A DNA stretch of 64,000 bases, taken from NCBI GenBank assembly GCA_023395555.1, contig JAEWYQ010000084.1, positions 62,001 through 126,000 on the forward strand, in the 5' to 3' direction. Positions within the stretch are counted from its first letter, which is position 1, and each line of letters starts with the position of its first letter. Below the pieces are notes generated by a model. It ran no database searches. It was given only the letters and a program-made list of their open reading frames with translations, and was not told where the DNA came from. The translations under genes and the position numbers were made by a program. Positions 17,256-25,995 of this stretch are shown here, piece after piece. This stretch comes from Bacillota bacterium (lineage in GTDB: Bacteria > Bacillota > Clostridia > Lachnospirales > Lachnospiraceae).

Positions 17256-18443
17256 CTAAGAAGATGATTTTTGTGCAACAACTCTTATTATCATTGGATC
17301 TGCATTTTCAAATGGAGCGAAACCAGTCGCTTCCTCCGAATAGATTATATTTAGTCCTACTTTATTTAGCTCTGCTTCTAATTCATTTTTTACAATAAAA
17401 CGACGATAATGGTCATTGAATATAAATGCATTTCTTGCAACACATTGTCCTTGTCCGTAAAGTTCATCATGTATGCTTCTTACTTCTATAAAAAACAGAC
17501 CATTATCTTTTAAAGCACTTGCTACATTTTTAATTAATTCCTTCTGCTGGCTGTCATTAATTGCATGTATACTAAATCTGCTATAACAGTAATGATACTG
17601 TTTTTGATAAAGCGCATTCAATTTTACAAAATCATCACATACACATAAGAGATTCTTTAATTCTTTGCATTTACTTTCCAGCGTACCTATAGCCTGTGAA
17701 GAGGCATCAATAGCAGTTACATTCAATCCCATCTCACAAAAAAATATGCTATCTCTTCCATTGCCGCAACCTAGATCTATAAGTGATTTCCCTTTCTCCA
17801 GGTATTTCACAATACTTTTGGCAAATAATGACGCTTCGTTAAGGGATGGATTGCTTGCATAAAAGTCATTCCAATACTTTACATCCCGATTATTAACTGC
17901 TTGATAATTAATATCATAATTTATTATAGTGTTAACACATTCAGAAACCGATACAGATCCGTCGGTGTTTAGGACTATATCCGGATTACGTGGCAGCTCA
18001 ACATCCATATCAATACCTGGTAAGTTCTTAAAAAGACCTTGTTTTTGTTTCGTATACATACCTTTTTGGTCTCTGTTAACTAAAACTTCCGAAGGAACAT
18101 CAAGAAAAATCTCAACATATAGCTTATTGTTTTCCCTATTCCATAAGCGTATGTCTTCAAACATCGCAACGGTACAGCAAACCACATCAATTCCCTGATC
18201 TGTTAATGCCTTACATAACCTAGAGTACCTGATTGCCCGCTCATGTCTTTCGTTAGCAGAATATCCCAGGTTACTTCCTACAATTTCTTTTAAAATATCA
18301 CCATCTAATATTACAACATTATCTTCTATCTTCTTCAAATAATAATACAAAGCGTTTCCGATGGTAGTTTTACCTGCTCCCGGCAATCCTGTAATCCAGT
18401 AAAGAACCCCATAATTGTTCTTATCTATAAGCTTTCTATTCAT
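17256..18443 (-). CDS. CysC-like kinase fused to SAM-dependent methyltransferase
   Basis: A bifunctional 395-residue protein. The N-terminal half resembles adenylylsulfate kinase (CysC): P-loop GLPGAGKT (19-26), VVILDGDILKE (43-53), LGYSANERHERAIRYSRL and PGIDMDVELPRNPDIVLNTD. CysC relatives in surface-polysaccharide loci phosphorylate nucleotide-activated groups rather than APS, for example the cytidine diphosphoramidate kinase of Campylobacter capsule synthesis. No sulfate-activation genes lie nearby, so a similar side role is more likely here. From about residue 190 there is a class I methyltransferase with SLIDLGCGNGRDS (motif I, 220-232) and VTAIDASSQAIG. The ATG follows GAGAGGT. It sits 10 bases after the alkaline-phosphatase-superfamily gene. 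The substrate of either half is unknown. Confidence 0.8.
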   Translation of the reverse strand: MNRKLIDKNNYGVLYWITGLPGAGKTTIGNALYYYLKKIEDNVVILDGDILKEIVGSNLGYSANERHERAIRYSRLCKALTDQGIDVVCCTVAMFEDIRLWNRENNKLYVEIFLDVPSEVLVNRDQKGMYTKQKQGLFKNLPGIDMDVELPRNPDIVLNTDGSVSVSECVNTIINYDINYQAVNNRDVKYWNDFYASNPSLNEASLFAKSIVKYLEKGKSLIDLGCGNGRDSIFFCEMGLNVTAIDASSQAIGTLESKCKELKNLLCVCDDFVKLNALYQKQYHYCYSRFSIHAINDSQQKELIKNVASALKDNGLFFIEVRSIHDELYGQGQCVARNAFIFNDHYRRFIVKNELEAELNKVGLNIIYSEEATGFAPFENADPMIIRVVAQKSSS

Positions 18444-18453
18444 GATTTACCTC

Positions 18454-20280
18454 TCAATGTTTTTCTACTTTACCTTTTTCATATAACTCACGTACATATT
18501 CATATTTATTGGAACTTTGTAAATTCACAAATCTATCTCCAGCTATCTTTTTTAGTTCGGAAATTCTATCTTGAAATTCCGCCTCGCCGATCCTATTATT
18601 GGATTCGTTAGGTAATAGATAATATATCTCCTTTCCATTCCGTAATAATATGTATTTGTCTTTCTTTCCCCTTGCACAACGATAGGACATAGCTGTATCC
18701 ATATTGGTTTCATTTAAGTATTGGAGCTTACTAAAGGCATAAATATCCACATCTTGAAGCAAAACTTCATTGCTGAATATTTCAGAAAAATTCTCTTCCG
18801 TATTCCTTATTATAAATTGCAGCACCTTATCGAAATTATATAAACTAAACATCCCATCACACATTTGAGGTTTTATGTTTTTACCGGCTATAATAAAGAA
18901 AATATGGTTGGCGTAGTCATTATACCGTCTATCCTCCTCTTTATACCAAATGCCATGATCACTCATAAATATTCTTGTAGAATCATACACTTTGAAAAAA
19001 GAATCGTAAAAAGCCAGCTGCTCACTCCAGTACCTGGCAGACAGCTCTTTCTGCTGTTTAAGCTCTCTTGTATTAAAATCATCTTTAAATGGCCGCAAAT
19101 CCCTTATTGGTTTAGTAAGGTATGGCGATAAATAAGGCAGATGAGTTTCTACAACTGCATGTATCACTATACAAACAGGCTTATCCAGTAATAGAATACT
19201 CTGTAACGCATTCCAATAACGAGTTGTTGACGCATTTTCCAAGCTGGAGAGTTCAAAATCATAATTTCGATTTTTAAAATCTTCTGTTATATTTTTCTTG
19301 ATACCAATGTATTTGAAGTGATATCCCTGATCTTCTAGAGACGAGATAACACAGCCTTTCTTCGTATCATCACGTTCAATACTATTATCTAAAAAATAAA
19401 CTTTACTAAACATCGTATGAAAAGCTGAGGTAGTTGATGGTACAACTGAAAATGCATTAATAAATGATAGATTTTCCTCTGCTAGAGTTTTTAAATAACT
19501 AAAATTAGTCAATTCTTCGTATGGAATTTGATCATTCCACGAAATTATTATATCATTATGCTTTCTCCGCTTCATTCTTTCTGCAATATCTTGAAGCAGA
19601 TGATCCACCTCTGACATAAACTTGTTTAGTTTGGAGTAAATTTCAAATTCTGAAACCTGCGGTGACTCAATCAGCTTTTTTAAACTGGCAAAATCCTTTA
19701 TATAAAGATATAATTTTATGAGTTCAATACAAAATTTTGATTTTTTTAGGATATCCCTCTCGGATTCATAGTTTAACCGCGCTTCTATAACTTGTAAATA
19801 TGGGCTGTATTTATATAAAAAAAAGGGATGGTCAAAATAATAGCCTCTCTCGGCCAGATTTTCATAGATATCAATAACTTTATAGGTATGTAAGGGATAT
19901 TTTGATTCTATCTCGTTTTTCATATCTTGCCGATAGCGGAATGAACTAATAATCAGCACATCAAATTTGGAATTATTTATTTCGGAAGAATGCAAAAGTG
20001 GTATTTCAGTCTGTTCATAATACGAACTGTCCACACCGTCAAGTTTTAATTGAAATAAGTGCTTATCAAAAATCGAAACAATTTTATATTCATTATTAAG
20101 AAGTGAGATAATCTCGCTTGTATGATCACCTACTCCCAAAAAAGCTATTGATGATTTCTTCGGTATTGCATCCGCAAGTATCGTTTTAACCAAATTATTA
20201 TATTTATTTTCATCATAATCTAGTTTATACTTCTTTATTAGTATGTCTAGTTCATTATTTATATCAAACACTATTCCCAC
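18454..20280 (-). CDS. Alkaline-phosphatase-superfamily protein (sulfatase/phosphotransferase-like) with N-terminal Rossmann-like domain
   Basis: 608 residues, no signal peptide and no membrane segments, so unlike LTA synthases or phosphoethanolamine transferases it is probably cytoplasmic. Residues 44-140 form a Rossmann-like domain (IAFLGVGDHTSEIISLL, VSIFDK). The catalytic core from about 243 has Asp 250, SVVPSTTSAFHTMF (nucleophile Thr about 283), VVETHLPYLSPYL, SDHGIWY (440-446) and His 459 in YANHIFFIIAG. These are the metal and nucleophile positions of the superfamily. The start is a GTG behind GAGGAG with 7-base spacing. It could transfer or remove a phosphate-linked group on the glycan. 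It lies between the pyruvyltransferase-like gene and the CysC-methyltransferase fusion. Confidence 0.75.
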   Translation of the reverse strand: MGIVFDINNELDILIKKYKLDYDENKYNNLVKTILADAIPKKSSIAFLGVGDHTSEIISLLNNEYKIVSIFDKHLFQLKLDGVDSSYYEQTEIPLLHSSEINNSKFDVLIISSFRYRQDMKNEIESKYPLHTYKVIDIYENLAERGYYFDHPFFLYKYSPYLQVIEARLNYESERDILKKSKFCIELIKLYLYIKDFASLKKLIESPQVSEFEIYSKLNKFMSEVDHLLQDIAERMKRRKHNDIIISWNDQIPYEELTNFSYLKTLAEENLSFINAFSVVPSTTSAFHTMFSKVYFLDNSIERDDTKKGCVISSLEDQGYHFKYIGIKKNITEDFKNRNYDFELSSLENASTTRYWNALQSILLLDKPVCIVIHAVVETHLPYLSPYLTKPIRDLRPFKDDFNTRELKQQKELSARYWSEQLAFYDSFFKVYDSTRIFMSDHGIWYKEEDRRYNDYANHIFFIIAGKNIKPQMCDGMFSLYNFDKVLQFIIRNTEENFSEIFSNEVLLQDVDIYAFSKLQYLNETNMDTAMSYRCARGKKDKYILLRNGKEIYYLLPNESNNRIGEAEFQDRISELKKIAGDRFVNLQSSNKYEYVRELYEKGKVEKH

Positions 20281-20357
20281 CGATGCTCTCCTCTGGTCGT
20301 ACAGAGAAACATTCTTCCTTCCACAGTTTTTTGTTACACTTCAACCTGCACTAACCC

Positions 20358-21650
20358 TTATTCACAATACTTCATACGATATTTACTAACCAATACATAT
20401 TTACGTCCCAACATTGTTAGTAGGGCTTTAGCATCATCATGAGCAACTTCCGGTAAAACAAAATAAACGATATCAGAATCCAATTGTACAATACTCGATG
20501 GATGTTGAATTTCAATTCCTTCAAAAGCTCCATTTGCAGATTTGTCAATAACAGCCCTCAACTCCCAATTCGGATAGCCGTCATCGATGGCATGAATCAA
20601 CGCCTGTGCCTGAGCAATCACACCCCAAACTGCATATTTCACTTTTTTTTCTTTATATAAAGGAAGGTTACGGATTTCATCAAGATAGCCCTTATTATAT
20701 ATATTTCTTCGTCGCTTACCATAAAAACCATCTATAAACCTGGTATCTATAACCTGCTGATATTTATTGCGAATTTGTCTGAGGATAATGTCTATCATCC
20801 TATTCTTTTCTTCTTCGTAATCAACCACAGTTGGATTCCAGTCGATTTTACCGAACTGTTCCGGTGTATAAAGCGGCAAGAATTTATCCAGCCAGGCGAA
20901 CCTTCCATCAAAATTGTCTGCTACCAATATAACCGGGATTCCCATAGCCATACACGGGGATGCAGCATGTAGTCTTGAAGTTACCACTAAAGCCGCTTCG
21001 TCCCTATATTTTTGTAATTGCGATATACCCAGCTGATAAAACCTTTGATATTCATCCTCCGCCATAGTCTCATTGTCAGATGTTCTTTCAAAGGGAATCT
21101 GATGCTCAACGAACTCCGCTCCCTCTAACAGATGCTTCGGGATAAATTCCATAAGATTCCCCGGCACATCCACGAAGAATGTTTTTGTTCCCTTGCACTC
21201 ATCATCTCTTCGGGGTAATAAAGCTGTCACACAGCCTGTTAAGTATGCCTGAATACCGTGATTTTGCATATTTTTCATTGTCTCTTCATCCCGGCAGCCA
21301 ATTGGCTGATTGGCCATAAAATCAATTAAAATATCCTCATTAAAATGCCGAGTATGAAGATGAAAGCTTATAAACACAGGTATGATCTTTGAGGATACCG
21401 GAAGCGTTCCATAAGGATGTCCGAACTGATTGTATATCATATTAAAAGCATTAAAGGGAAGCACCACTTCTTCTCCTTCATAATCCCTTGCATGATATCT
21501 GCTGACTTCAATTAAATCCTTCTCCTGCACATTCATCAAGCTATAAAGATATTTCATAGCATATGTTTGAATGGGATCTCCAATATTGAGCATGTTTCTG
21601 CTCCCAGGCCGCATCGGTCGCTTTGAATAACAAAGAATTCCATACCTCAC
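20358..21650 (-). CDS. Polysaccharide pyruvyl transferase family protein with C-terminal Rossmann-like domain
   Basis: Resembles CsaB/WcaK-type enzymes that add pyruvate ketals to surface glycans. The first about 300 residues carry the family pattern, including VVTSRLHAASPCMAMGIPVI (the conserved R-L-H and G-I-P) and an N-terminal NIGDPIQTYAMKYL. The last about 90 residues (VKYAVWGVIAQAQALIHAI ... VIDKSANGAFEGIEI) form a Rossmann-like domain of the PglD-associated kind, similar in style to the N-terminus of the next protein. The GTG start overlaps the stop of the upstream phosphotransferase (GTGA) and has GGAGG 7 bases before it, suggesting translational coupling. Whether it truly transfers pyruvate, or another group as some relatives do, is unknown. 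Confidence 0.8.
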   Translation of the reverse strand: MRYGILCYSKRPMRPGSRNMLNIGDPIQTYAMKYLYSLMNVQEKDLIEVSRYHARDYEGEEVVLPFNAFNMIYNQFGHPYGTLPVSSKIIPVFISFHLHTRHFNEDILIDFMANQPIGCRDEETMKNMQNHGIQAYLTGCVTALLPRRDDECKGTKTFFVDVPGNLMEFIPKHLLEGAEFVEHQIPFERTSDNETMAEDEYQRFYQLGISQLQKYRDEAALVVTSRLHAASPCMAMGIPVILVADNFDGRFAWLDKFLPLYTPEQFGKIDWNPTVVDYEEEKNRMIDIILRQIRNKYQQVIDTRFIDGFYGKRRRNIYNKGYLDEIRNLPLYKEKKVKYAVWGVIAQAQALIHAIDDGYPNWELRAVIDKSANGAFEGIEIQHPSSIVQLDSDIVYFVLPEVAHDDAKALLTMLGRKYVLVSKYRMKYCE

Positions 21651-22822
21651 CTGATTTCCTCCTTGCAAGTATTTCTATGATACATCCGATCTTCTATGTA
21701 TTTTACTACCCTTTTAGAAGCATAACCTTGATCCGCCATTCCAACACTCTTGAGATACTCTGCTACATCCTTTTGGTAAACCTCATAATCGAATTCATTG
21801 ATATTTCGTACCAGCTCAGTGTTATCTTTAGCAATTGGAAAAGGCAGCGTAAAATAGTCTACGTAAAAATCCCTTTCTACCGCATATTCATATACATCTG
21901 TAGCAAATAACAATATCGGTTTCCCCGTAAGTGCAAATTCACTGATGACACTGGAATAATCCGATATCAATATATCAGAACCTGACAGTAATTCCTGCAT
22001 ATCATCATAATCCGTTGCGTTTAATATATACTCACTATACATTGCATCCCCTGCTTTTTCAATCATTGTTGGATGCAACCGAAGAAATACTGTCCATATA
22101 CCGCCAAATTTATATGCAAGCGCCTCCCGAAGCCCCTTCATATCCAATTTATAATGATCCAGGGTTCGACTATTCCGGTAAGTTGGTGCATACAGAACTG
22201 TTTTTCTATCAGATGGAAGCTGAAAATAATCATATATCTTATTACGCACCCTACTAGTATCACCTAGTAGAATATCATTCCTGGGATAGCCGCACTCCAT
22301 GATCTCACCCGTATATAAGAATGCGCTACGATAAATCTTAGTACAACAGGTACTATTAGATATCATTACATTTGTAATTTTATCCATATGCTTTGATGTT
22401 CTGGCGTAGGGTTTGTTATCAAAGTTCCGCGGATTGTCGGCACCAATCTTTTTCATTGGTCCTCCTCCTCCATGCCAGGTTTCTATGAACAATTGAGACT
22501 TTCTTTTCCTGTAATGCGGCAACTTTCTCTGATTATCAACCCACACCTTAGCCGTTGCCAGCTCATAGACAGCCTTAACCGATTTATATTTTACTATTCG
22601 AATTTCTTTTGGAAAAGAAGCCTCCGGAAAATCCGTTAACCATACAAGATCCCAATCCTTCTTTTGCCTGATAATTTCCTCTGCAATATACTTAGGGTTA
22701 CAACCATACCCTTTTCCAACATAATTGCAAAACACAATCTTCGTTTGCTTGATCGGAAATAACCGAAACAAATAAAAAAGACATCGAATTCGTAAATTAT
22801 CCAGATGATTTTCCTTTTTCAT
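21647..22822 (-). CDS. CDP-glycerol:glycerophosphotransferase-like (TagB/TagF family)
   Basis: About 391 residues, GT-B-like peripheral membrane enzyme of the teichoic-acid polymerase family, which transfers a polyol phosphate from a CDP donor. Key motifs: ETWHGGGGPMKKIG (His of the WHG motif; the GGG insertion is a variant), VLYAPTYRNSRTLDHYKL, FLRLHPTM and DILISDYSSVISEFALTGKP. The likely start is the ATG after GGGAGGTCTT; a start four codons upstream has no ribosome site. It follows the epimerase gene closely and overlaps the pyruvyltransferase-like gene by 4 bases. In flagellin-modification clusters such as C. difficile type A, a relative adds a phosphodiester-linked group to the flagellin sugar; a similar role here is inference. 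Confidence 0.85.
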   Translation of the reverse strand: MKKENHLDNLRIRCLFYLFRLFPIKQTKIVFCNYVGKGYGCNPKYIAEEIIRQKKDWDLVWLTDFPEASFPKEIRIVKYKSVKAVYELATAKVWVDNQRKLPHYRKRKSQLFIETWHGGGGPMKKIGADNPRNFDNKPYARTSKHMDKITNVMISNSTCCTKIYRSAFLYTGEIMECGYPRNDILLGDTSRVRNKIYDYFQLPSDRKTVLYAPTYRNSRTLDHYKLDMKGLREALAYKFGGIWTVFLRLHPTMIEKAGDAMYSEYILNATDYDDMQELLSGSDILISDYSSVISEFALTGKPILLFATDVYEYAVERDFYVDYFTLPFPIAKDNTELVRNINEFDYEVYQKDVAEYLKSVGMADQGYASKRVVKYIEDRMYHRNTCKEEIR

Positions 22823-22861
22823 AAGACCTCCCATTATTTGTTGTCCAGATAATATAATCTT

Positions 22862-23980
22862 CTATATCTTTTTCCGTAGTTTCATACTCCGAATCATACG
22901 ATCAAACATTTCTTCAAGAGGTACCTCCGGATTCCATCCAAGGGCCCGCAGCTTACCGGTATCAAGCCGGATTTTAACAACAGGATTAAATCCATGTTTC
23001 TGTTCATCCTCAAGTTCATATATAAGCTTAATACCACTGTTCGGATAGTGATCTATCAGCATCAGCGCCATATCCTTAATTGAGATTGCCGTCAACTCAT
23101 TTGCCACATTATAGGCTTCTCCCTCTGCTCCCTTGATCAAAATAAAAAAGATAGCCCGAACTGCGTCCCGGGTATAGCAATAATTCCTCGTTGTCTCTCC
23201 CGTCGTATGAAGTACAATATCCTTTCGTTCAATCATACACCTGGCAAACTGTGCAAATACCCGGTTATCATCGTACTCCACACCAGCACCAAAGGTTTGG
23301 GACAGCCTGGCAATCTTAACCGGTATATTATACTCACTTCCATAAGCTACACATAGGCACTCTACCATACGCTTGCTCTCCGAATAGCTGCTTCTCACAT
23401 TCAAGGGATTAATATATCCATAATCCTCTTCCGTAATAGATTCTTTTTGCTCCGGTACCCCATATACTTCGAGAGAAGATAAATACAGAAAGCCTTTCAC
23501 CTTCTTGTTCCTGGCAAACTCCAAAAGATTAAGGCTTCCCTGAACGGCAGTCTTAATCGTTTCTACAGGATATTCTACAAACTCTCTTGATCCGGTAATG
23601 CTGGCTCCATGAATAATATAATCTACCGGTTCCCCCATCTCTAATTCAGACAGAATATCCTGCCGGAATAGATGCAGCCACTCACTCTGTAACAGCTTCC
23701 CATATATCCTCTCCGCCTTAACAAGGTTCCTTACCGGTGCAATAATACGAATATGCGTACCTCTGTACTCATTACAGCATAGCAACGCCTTCACTATCTG
23801 GCATCCTATTAAGCCAGTAGCCCCTGTCACCAAAATTGTCTGATTATCCATTTGATCCAATGGAATGCCACTCTCTGCAATTCTAATCAAGTCTTCTGCA
23901 AGGATGTGATCTTCCAAAGCAACCCCATTTCCTAAATCTATCAAAATCCCACCGCTCTCTTTATATAGGCATTCTTTCAC
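22862..23980 (-). CDS. NAD-dependent epimerase/dehydratase
   Basis: Extended short-chain dehydrogenase of 372 residues acting on a nucleotide-activated sugar or related group. The NAD site TILVTGATGLIGCQIVKAL is at about 49-67. IHGASIT and YLSSLEVYG follow, then the catalytic YSESKRMVE (Tyr-x-x-x-Lys) near 200. AYNVANELTAISIKDMA is the usual substrate-side motif. An N-terminal extension of about 45 residues precedes the Rossmann fold. The start is a GTG with poor ribosome site, so it may rely on coupling to ispD, whose stop is 15 bases upstream. Pairing with an IspD/TarI-type gene and TagB-like transferases suggests it shapes the CDP-activated donor, but the substrate is unknown. Confidence 0.85.
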   Translation of the reverse strand: MKECLYKESGGILIDLGNGVALEDHILAEDLIRIAESGIPLDQMDNQTILVTGATGLIGCQIVKALLCCNEYRGTHIRIIAPVRNLVKAERIYGKLLQSEWLHLFRQDILSELEMGEPVDYIIHGASITGSREFVEYPVETIKTAVQGSLNLLEFARNKKVKGFLYLSSLEVYGVPEQKESITEEDYGYINPLNVRSSYSESKRMVECLCVAYGSEYNIPVKIARLSQTFGAGVEYDDNRVFAQFARCMIERKDIVLHTTGETTRNYCYTRDAVRAIFFILIKGAEGEAYNVANELTAISIKDMALMLIDHYPNSGIKLIYELEDEQKHGFNPVVKIRLDTGKLRALGWNPEVPLEEMFDRMIRSMKLRKKI

Positions 23981-23995
23981 TAATAACTAATACTA

Positions 23996-24718
23996 TTATA
24001 TCCCAAAAATTTGGGAGTTTTCCCGTGCTTCATTGATCGCTCTAAATATATAATAATCTGAAGGTGTCGTAATTTTAATATTCTCATAAGGTCCTTCCAC
24101 TGTTTTTAACGAAAATCCATAATGACTCATAATGGATGCAGAATCGATAAAGTCATGCCGAGCTTCTGACAATGCATTTTCATGAGCCTTCAAAATATCT
24201 TTTAAAAAGAAGGTCTGAGGTGCCTTCGCCAGCATGCTCTTGCTTCTGTCATTAATTCGGTCAATATTTCCCGTTTCATTAACGGTAATAACTGTCTCTA
24301 CCGAAGGTGCTACCGTTATAGCCGAACCATATTTTTTTACACAGGCTATATTGTCCGTTATCACTCTGCTATTAATCAGCGGCCTTACCCCATCATGAAT
24401 TAATACAATGGTATCATCCGGATATTCTCTCCCCAACAGCTTTAATCCGTTATAAATCGAATCCTGCCCCGTGTTACCCCCTTCCACTACCCAATGCACC
24501 TTTGTGATAGCATACCGGGTCAGCAAATTCTTCAGATATGAAATCCAGGACGCGATACAAACAACAACAATCGCATCAATCTCTGGGTGCTGTTCAAAAT
24601 GTTCTATGGTATGTATAATAATATCTTTTCCGTGCAACTTCAGAAATTGCTTTGGTGTCGTATCGCTGCTTCTCATCCTGGTTCCTGCCCCACCGGCAAA
24701 AATCAATACTGTATTCAT
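23996..24718 (-). CDS. IspD/TarI-type cytidylyltransferase
   Basis: 240-residue nucleotidyltransferase that joins CTP with a polyol or methylerythritol phosphate. Signature VLIFAGGAGTRMRSSDTTPKQF at 4-25 (read as the pyrophosphorylase loop), LIHDGVRPLINSRVI in the middle and ITTPSDYYIFRAI near the end. In a cluster with two CDP-polyol phosphotransferases the TarI-like job (for example CDP-ribitol or another CDP-polyol) is more likely than isoprenoid synthesis. No TarJ-like reductase is adjacent; instead an epimerase/dehydratase follows 15 bases later. The ATG has a weak AAAGGA site 12 bases away. Family is certain; substrate is inference. Confidence 0.85.
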   Translation of the reverse strand: MNTVLIFAGGAGTRMRSSDTTPKQFLKLHGKDIIIHTIEHFEQHPEIDAIVVVCIASWISYLKNLLTRYAITKVHWVVEGGNTGQDSIYNGLKLLGREYPDDTIVLIHDGVRPLINSRVITDNIACVKKYGSAITVAPSVETVITVNETGNIDRINDRSKSMLAKAPQTFFLKDILKAHENALSEARHDFIDSASIMSHYGFSLKTVEGPYENIKITTPSDYYIFRAINEARENSQIFGI

Positions 24719-24758
24719 CCCAGTTCACAATCCTTTCACTTTTCCCAGGTAAAACTAC

Positions 24759-25958
24759 TCATCTCAGAATCTCCGCAACATCCCTAAATAAACGTTCACT
24801 GGCAATGGTATACTGTTCCGTGTCAAATAACCGATCCCGTATCCTGCTCCTGGCATCTGAATATCGATCCTCTTCCAGAAGCGCCTTCTCCAGTTCTTCT
24901 CCACAATACACCTTAGTCCCCGGGGTATACTCGCCATACTCAAAATACAACTCCCTGGACTCAGAAAGGTACTCCTTATAATCATAAGGAAAGAAAATGA
25001 TAGGCTTATTCGTAAAAAGAAAATCAAAATAAATTGAGGAATAATCCGTAAGCAGAATATCCGCTAACTGTAAAAAACAATAAGGGTCCAATTGTGCATC
25101 AATAATCCGGATCCTTTTACTGTTCTGTTTCTTCCATTCTGCCTGCTGCCTTGACTTAGGATGCAGCTTCACACATAATAAATACCGCTCTCTTTCAAGA
25201 AATGTTTTTAGCCGCGCCATATCAATAACATCAAAAGCTTTCCCTTCACTATCACGAAAAGTCGGCATATATAATATGATTTTATTCTCTTTCCCCGCGG
25301 ATACCATCATCTCATAGGTCTGCCTCTCCTGCACGGTCATAACATTCTTTATCCTGTCCGAAATCAGAATGTCATTTCTTGGATATCCCCCCGTCAATAC
25401 ACGCTTTGTACGAAATGCCGTTTCAAAAACAGGTCTGATAAATTGTGAAGTTGTTAGTATATAATGAGACGGCTTTTCATCGGAAATGCATCTTGGCCTT
25501 GCATGCACCCATTCCCAAAGGCTTCTGGGATTTCTGTAGTAATCAAATATATTATCCTTTTGGATCTTCTTTAACGGTATTCCATGCCATAGATTGATCT
25601 TCAATGCACCACCAGACAATACATAGGAAATATCCTTTGTATAATTATCATAGAAATATACGCCTGCCCGCAGGGAATTCCAGAAACCGGAGAAGCTATA
25701 TAAATAATAAGCCTCCAGACAGTTCTCCCGAAGAATATCCACAATCTCCCTTGATCTCGATATCCATACTGCCCTTACATGATTTCCATGATTCTGTGAT
25801 ATATAGAGATAAAGATATTTTGGATTATCCGCAAAGCGTCTTCCAAAGGTACTTCCAAATACCCATAACTTCTTATCCCTAGGTATCAAATGAAGCAGCC
25901 CATAAATCGGAAGTTGCAGAATCTGGCCCCAATATTTAATTTCCTTTCCCAACTTCAT
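24759..25958 (-). CDS. CDP-glycerol:glycerophosphotransferase-like (TagB/TagF family), second copy
   Basis: About 399 residues, same family as the copy at 21647 but clearly diverged. Motifs: LKINLWHGIPLKKIQKDN (catalytic WHG), PRNDILISDRI, LYMPTFRDSEGKAFDV, CVKLHPKSRQ and DILLTDYSSIYFDFLFTNKP. The latter two bind the CDP donor in TagF. No signal peptide; basic N-terminus for membrane contact. Start is the ATG after GGGAG; a GTG one codon earlier is equally possible. Two copies bracketing the ispD-epimerase pair suggest two successive phosphotransfer steps or two acceptors. It directly follows the NeuB-type gene. Confidence 0.85.
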   Translation of the reverse strand: MKLGKEIKYWGQILQLPIYGLLHLIPRDKKLWVFGSTFGRRFADNPKYLYLYISQNHGNHVRAVWISRSREIVDILRENCLEAYYLYSFSGFWNSLRAGVYFYDNYTKDISYVLSGGALKINLWHGIPLKKIQKDNIFDYYRNPRSLWEWVHARPRCISDEKPSHYILTTSQFIRPVFETAFRTKRVLTGGYPRNDILISDRIKNVMTVQERQTYEMMVSAGKENKIILYMPTFRDSEGKAFDVIDMARLKTFLERERYLLCVKLHPKSRQQAEWKKQNSKRIRIIDAQLDPYCFLQLADILLTDYSSIYFDFLFTNKPIIFFPYDYKEYLSESRELYFEYGEYTPGTKVYCGEELEKALLEEDRYSDARSRIRDRLFDTEQYTIASERLFRDVAEILR

Positions 25959-25995
25959 CACAGATTACTCCCATGCCTTCCAGATAAATATAATC

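Noticed and set aside
17256..18443. Genuine adenylylsulfate kinase for sulfate assimilation or sulfation
   Set aside because: No CysN/CysD, sulfotransferase or APS-reductase genes nearby, and the kinase is fused to a methyltransferase in a glycan island. Kept as CysC-like only.
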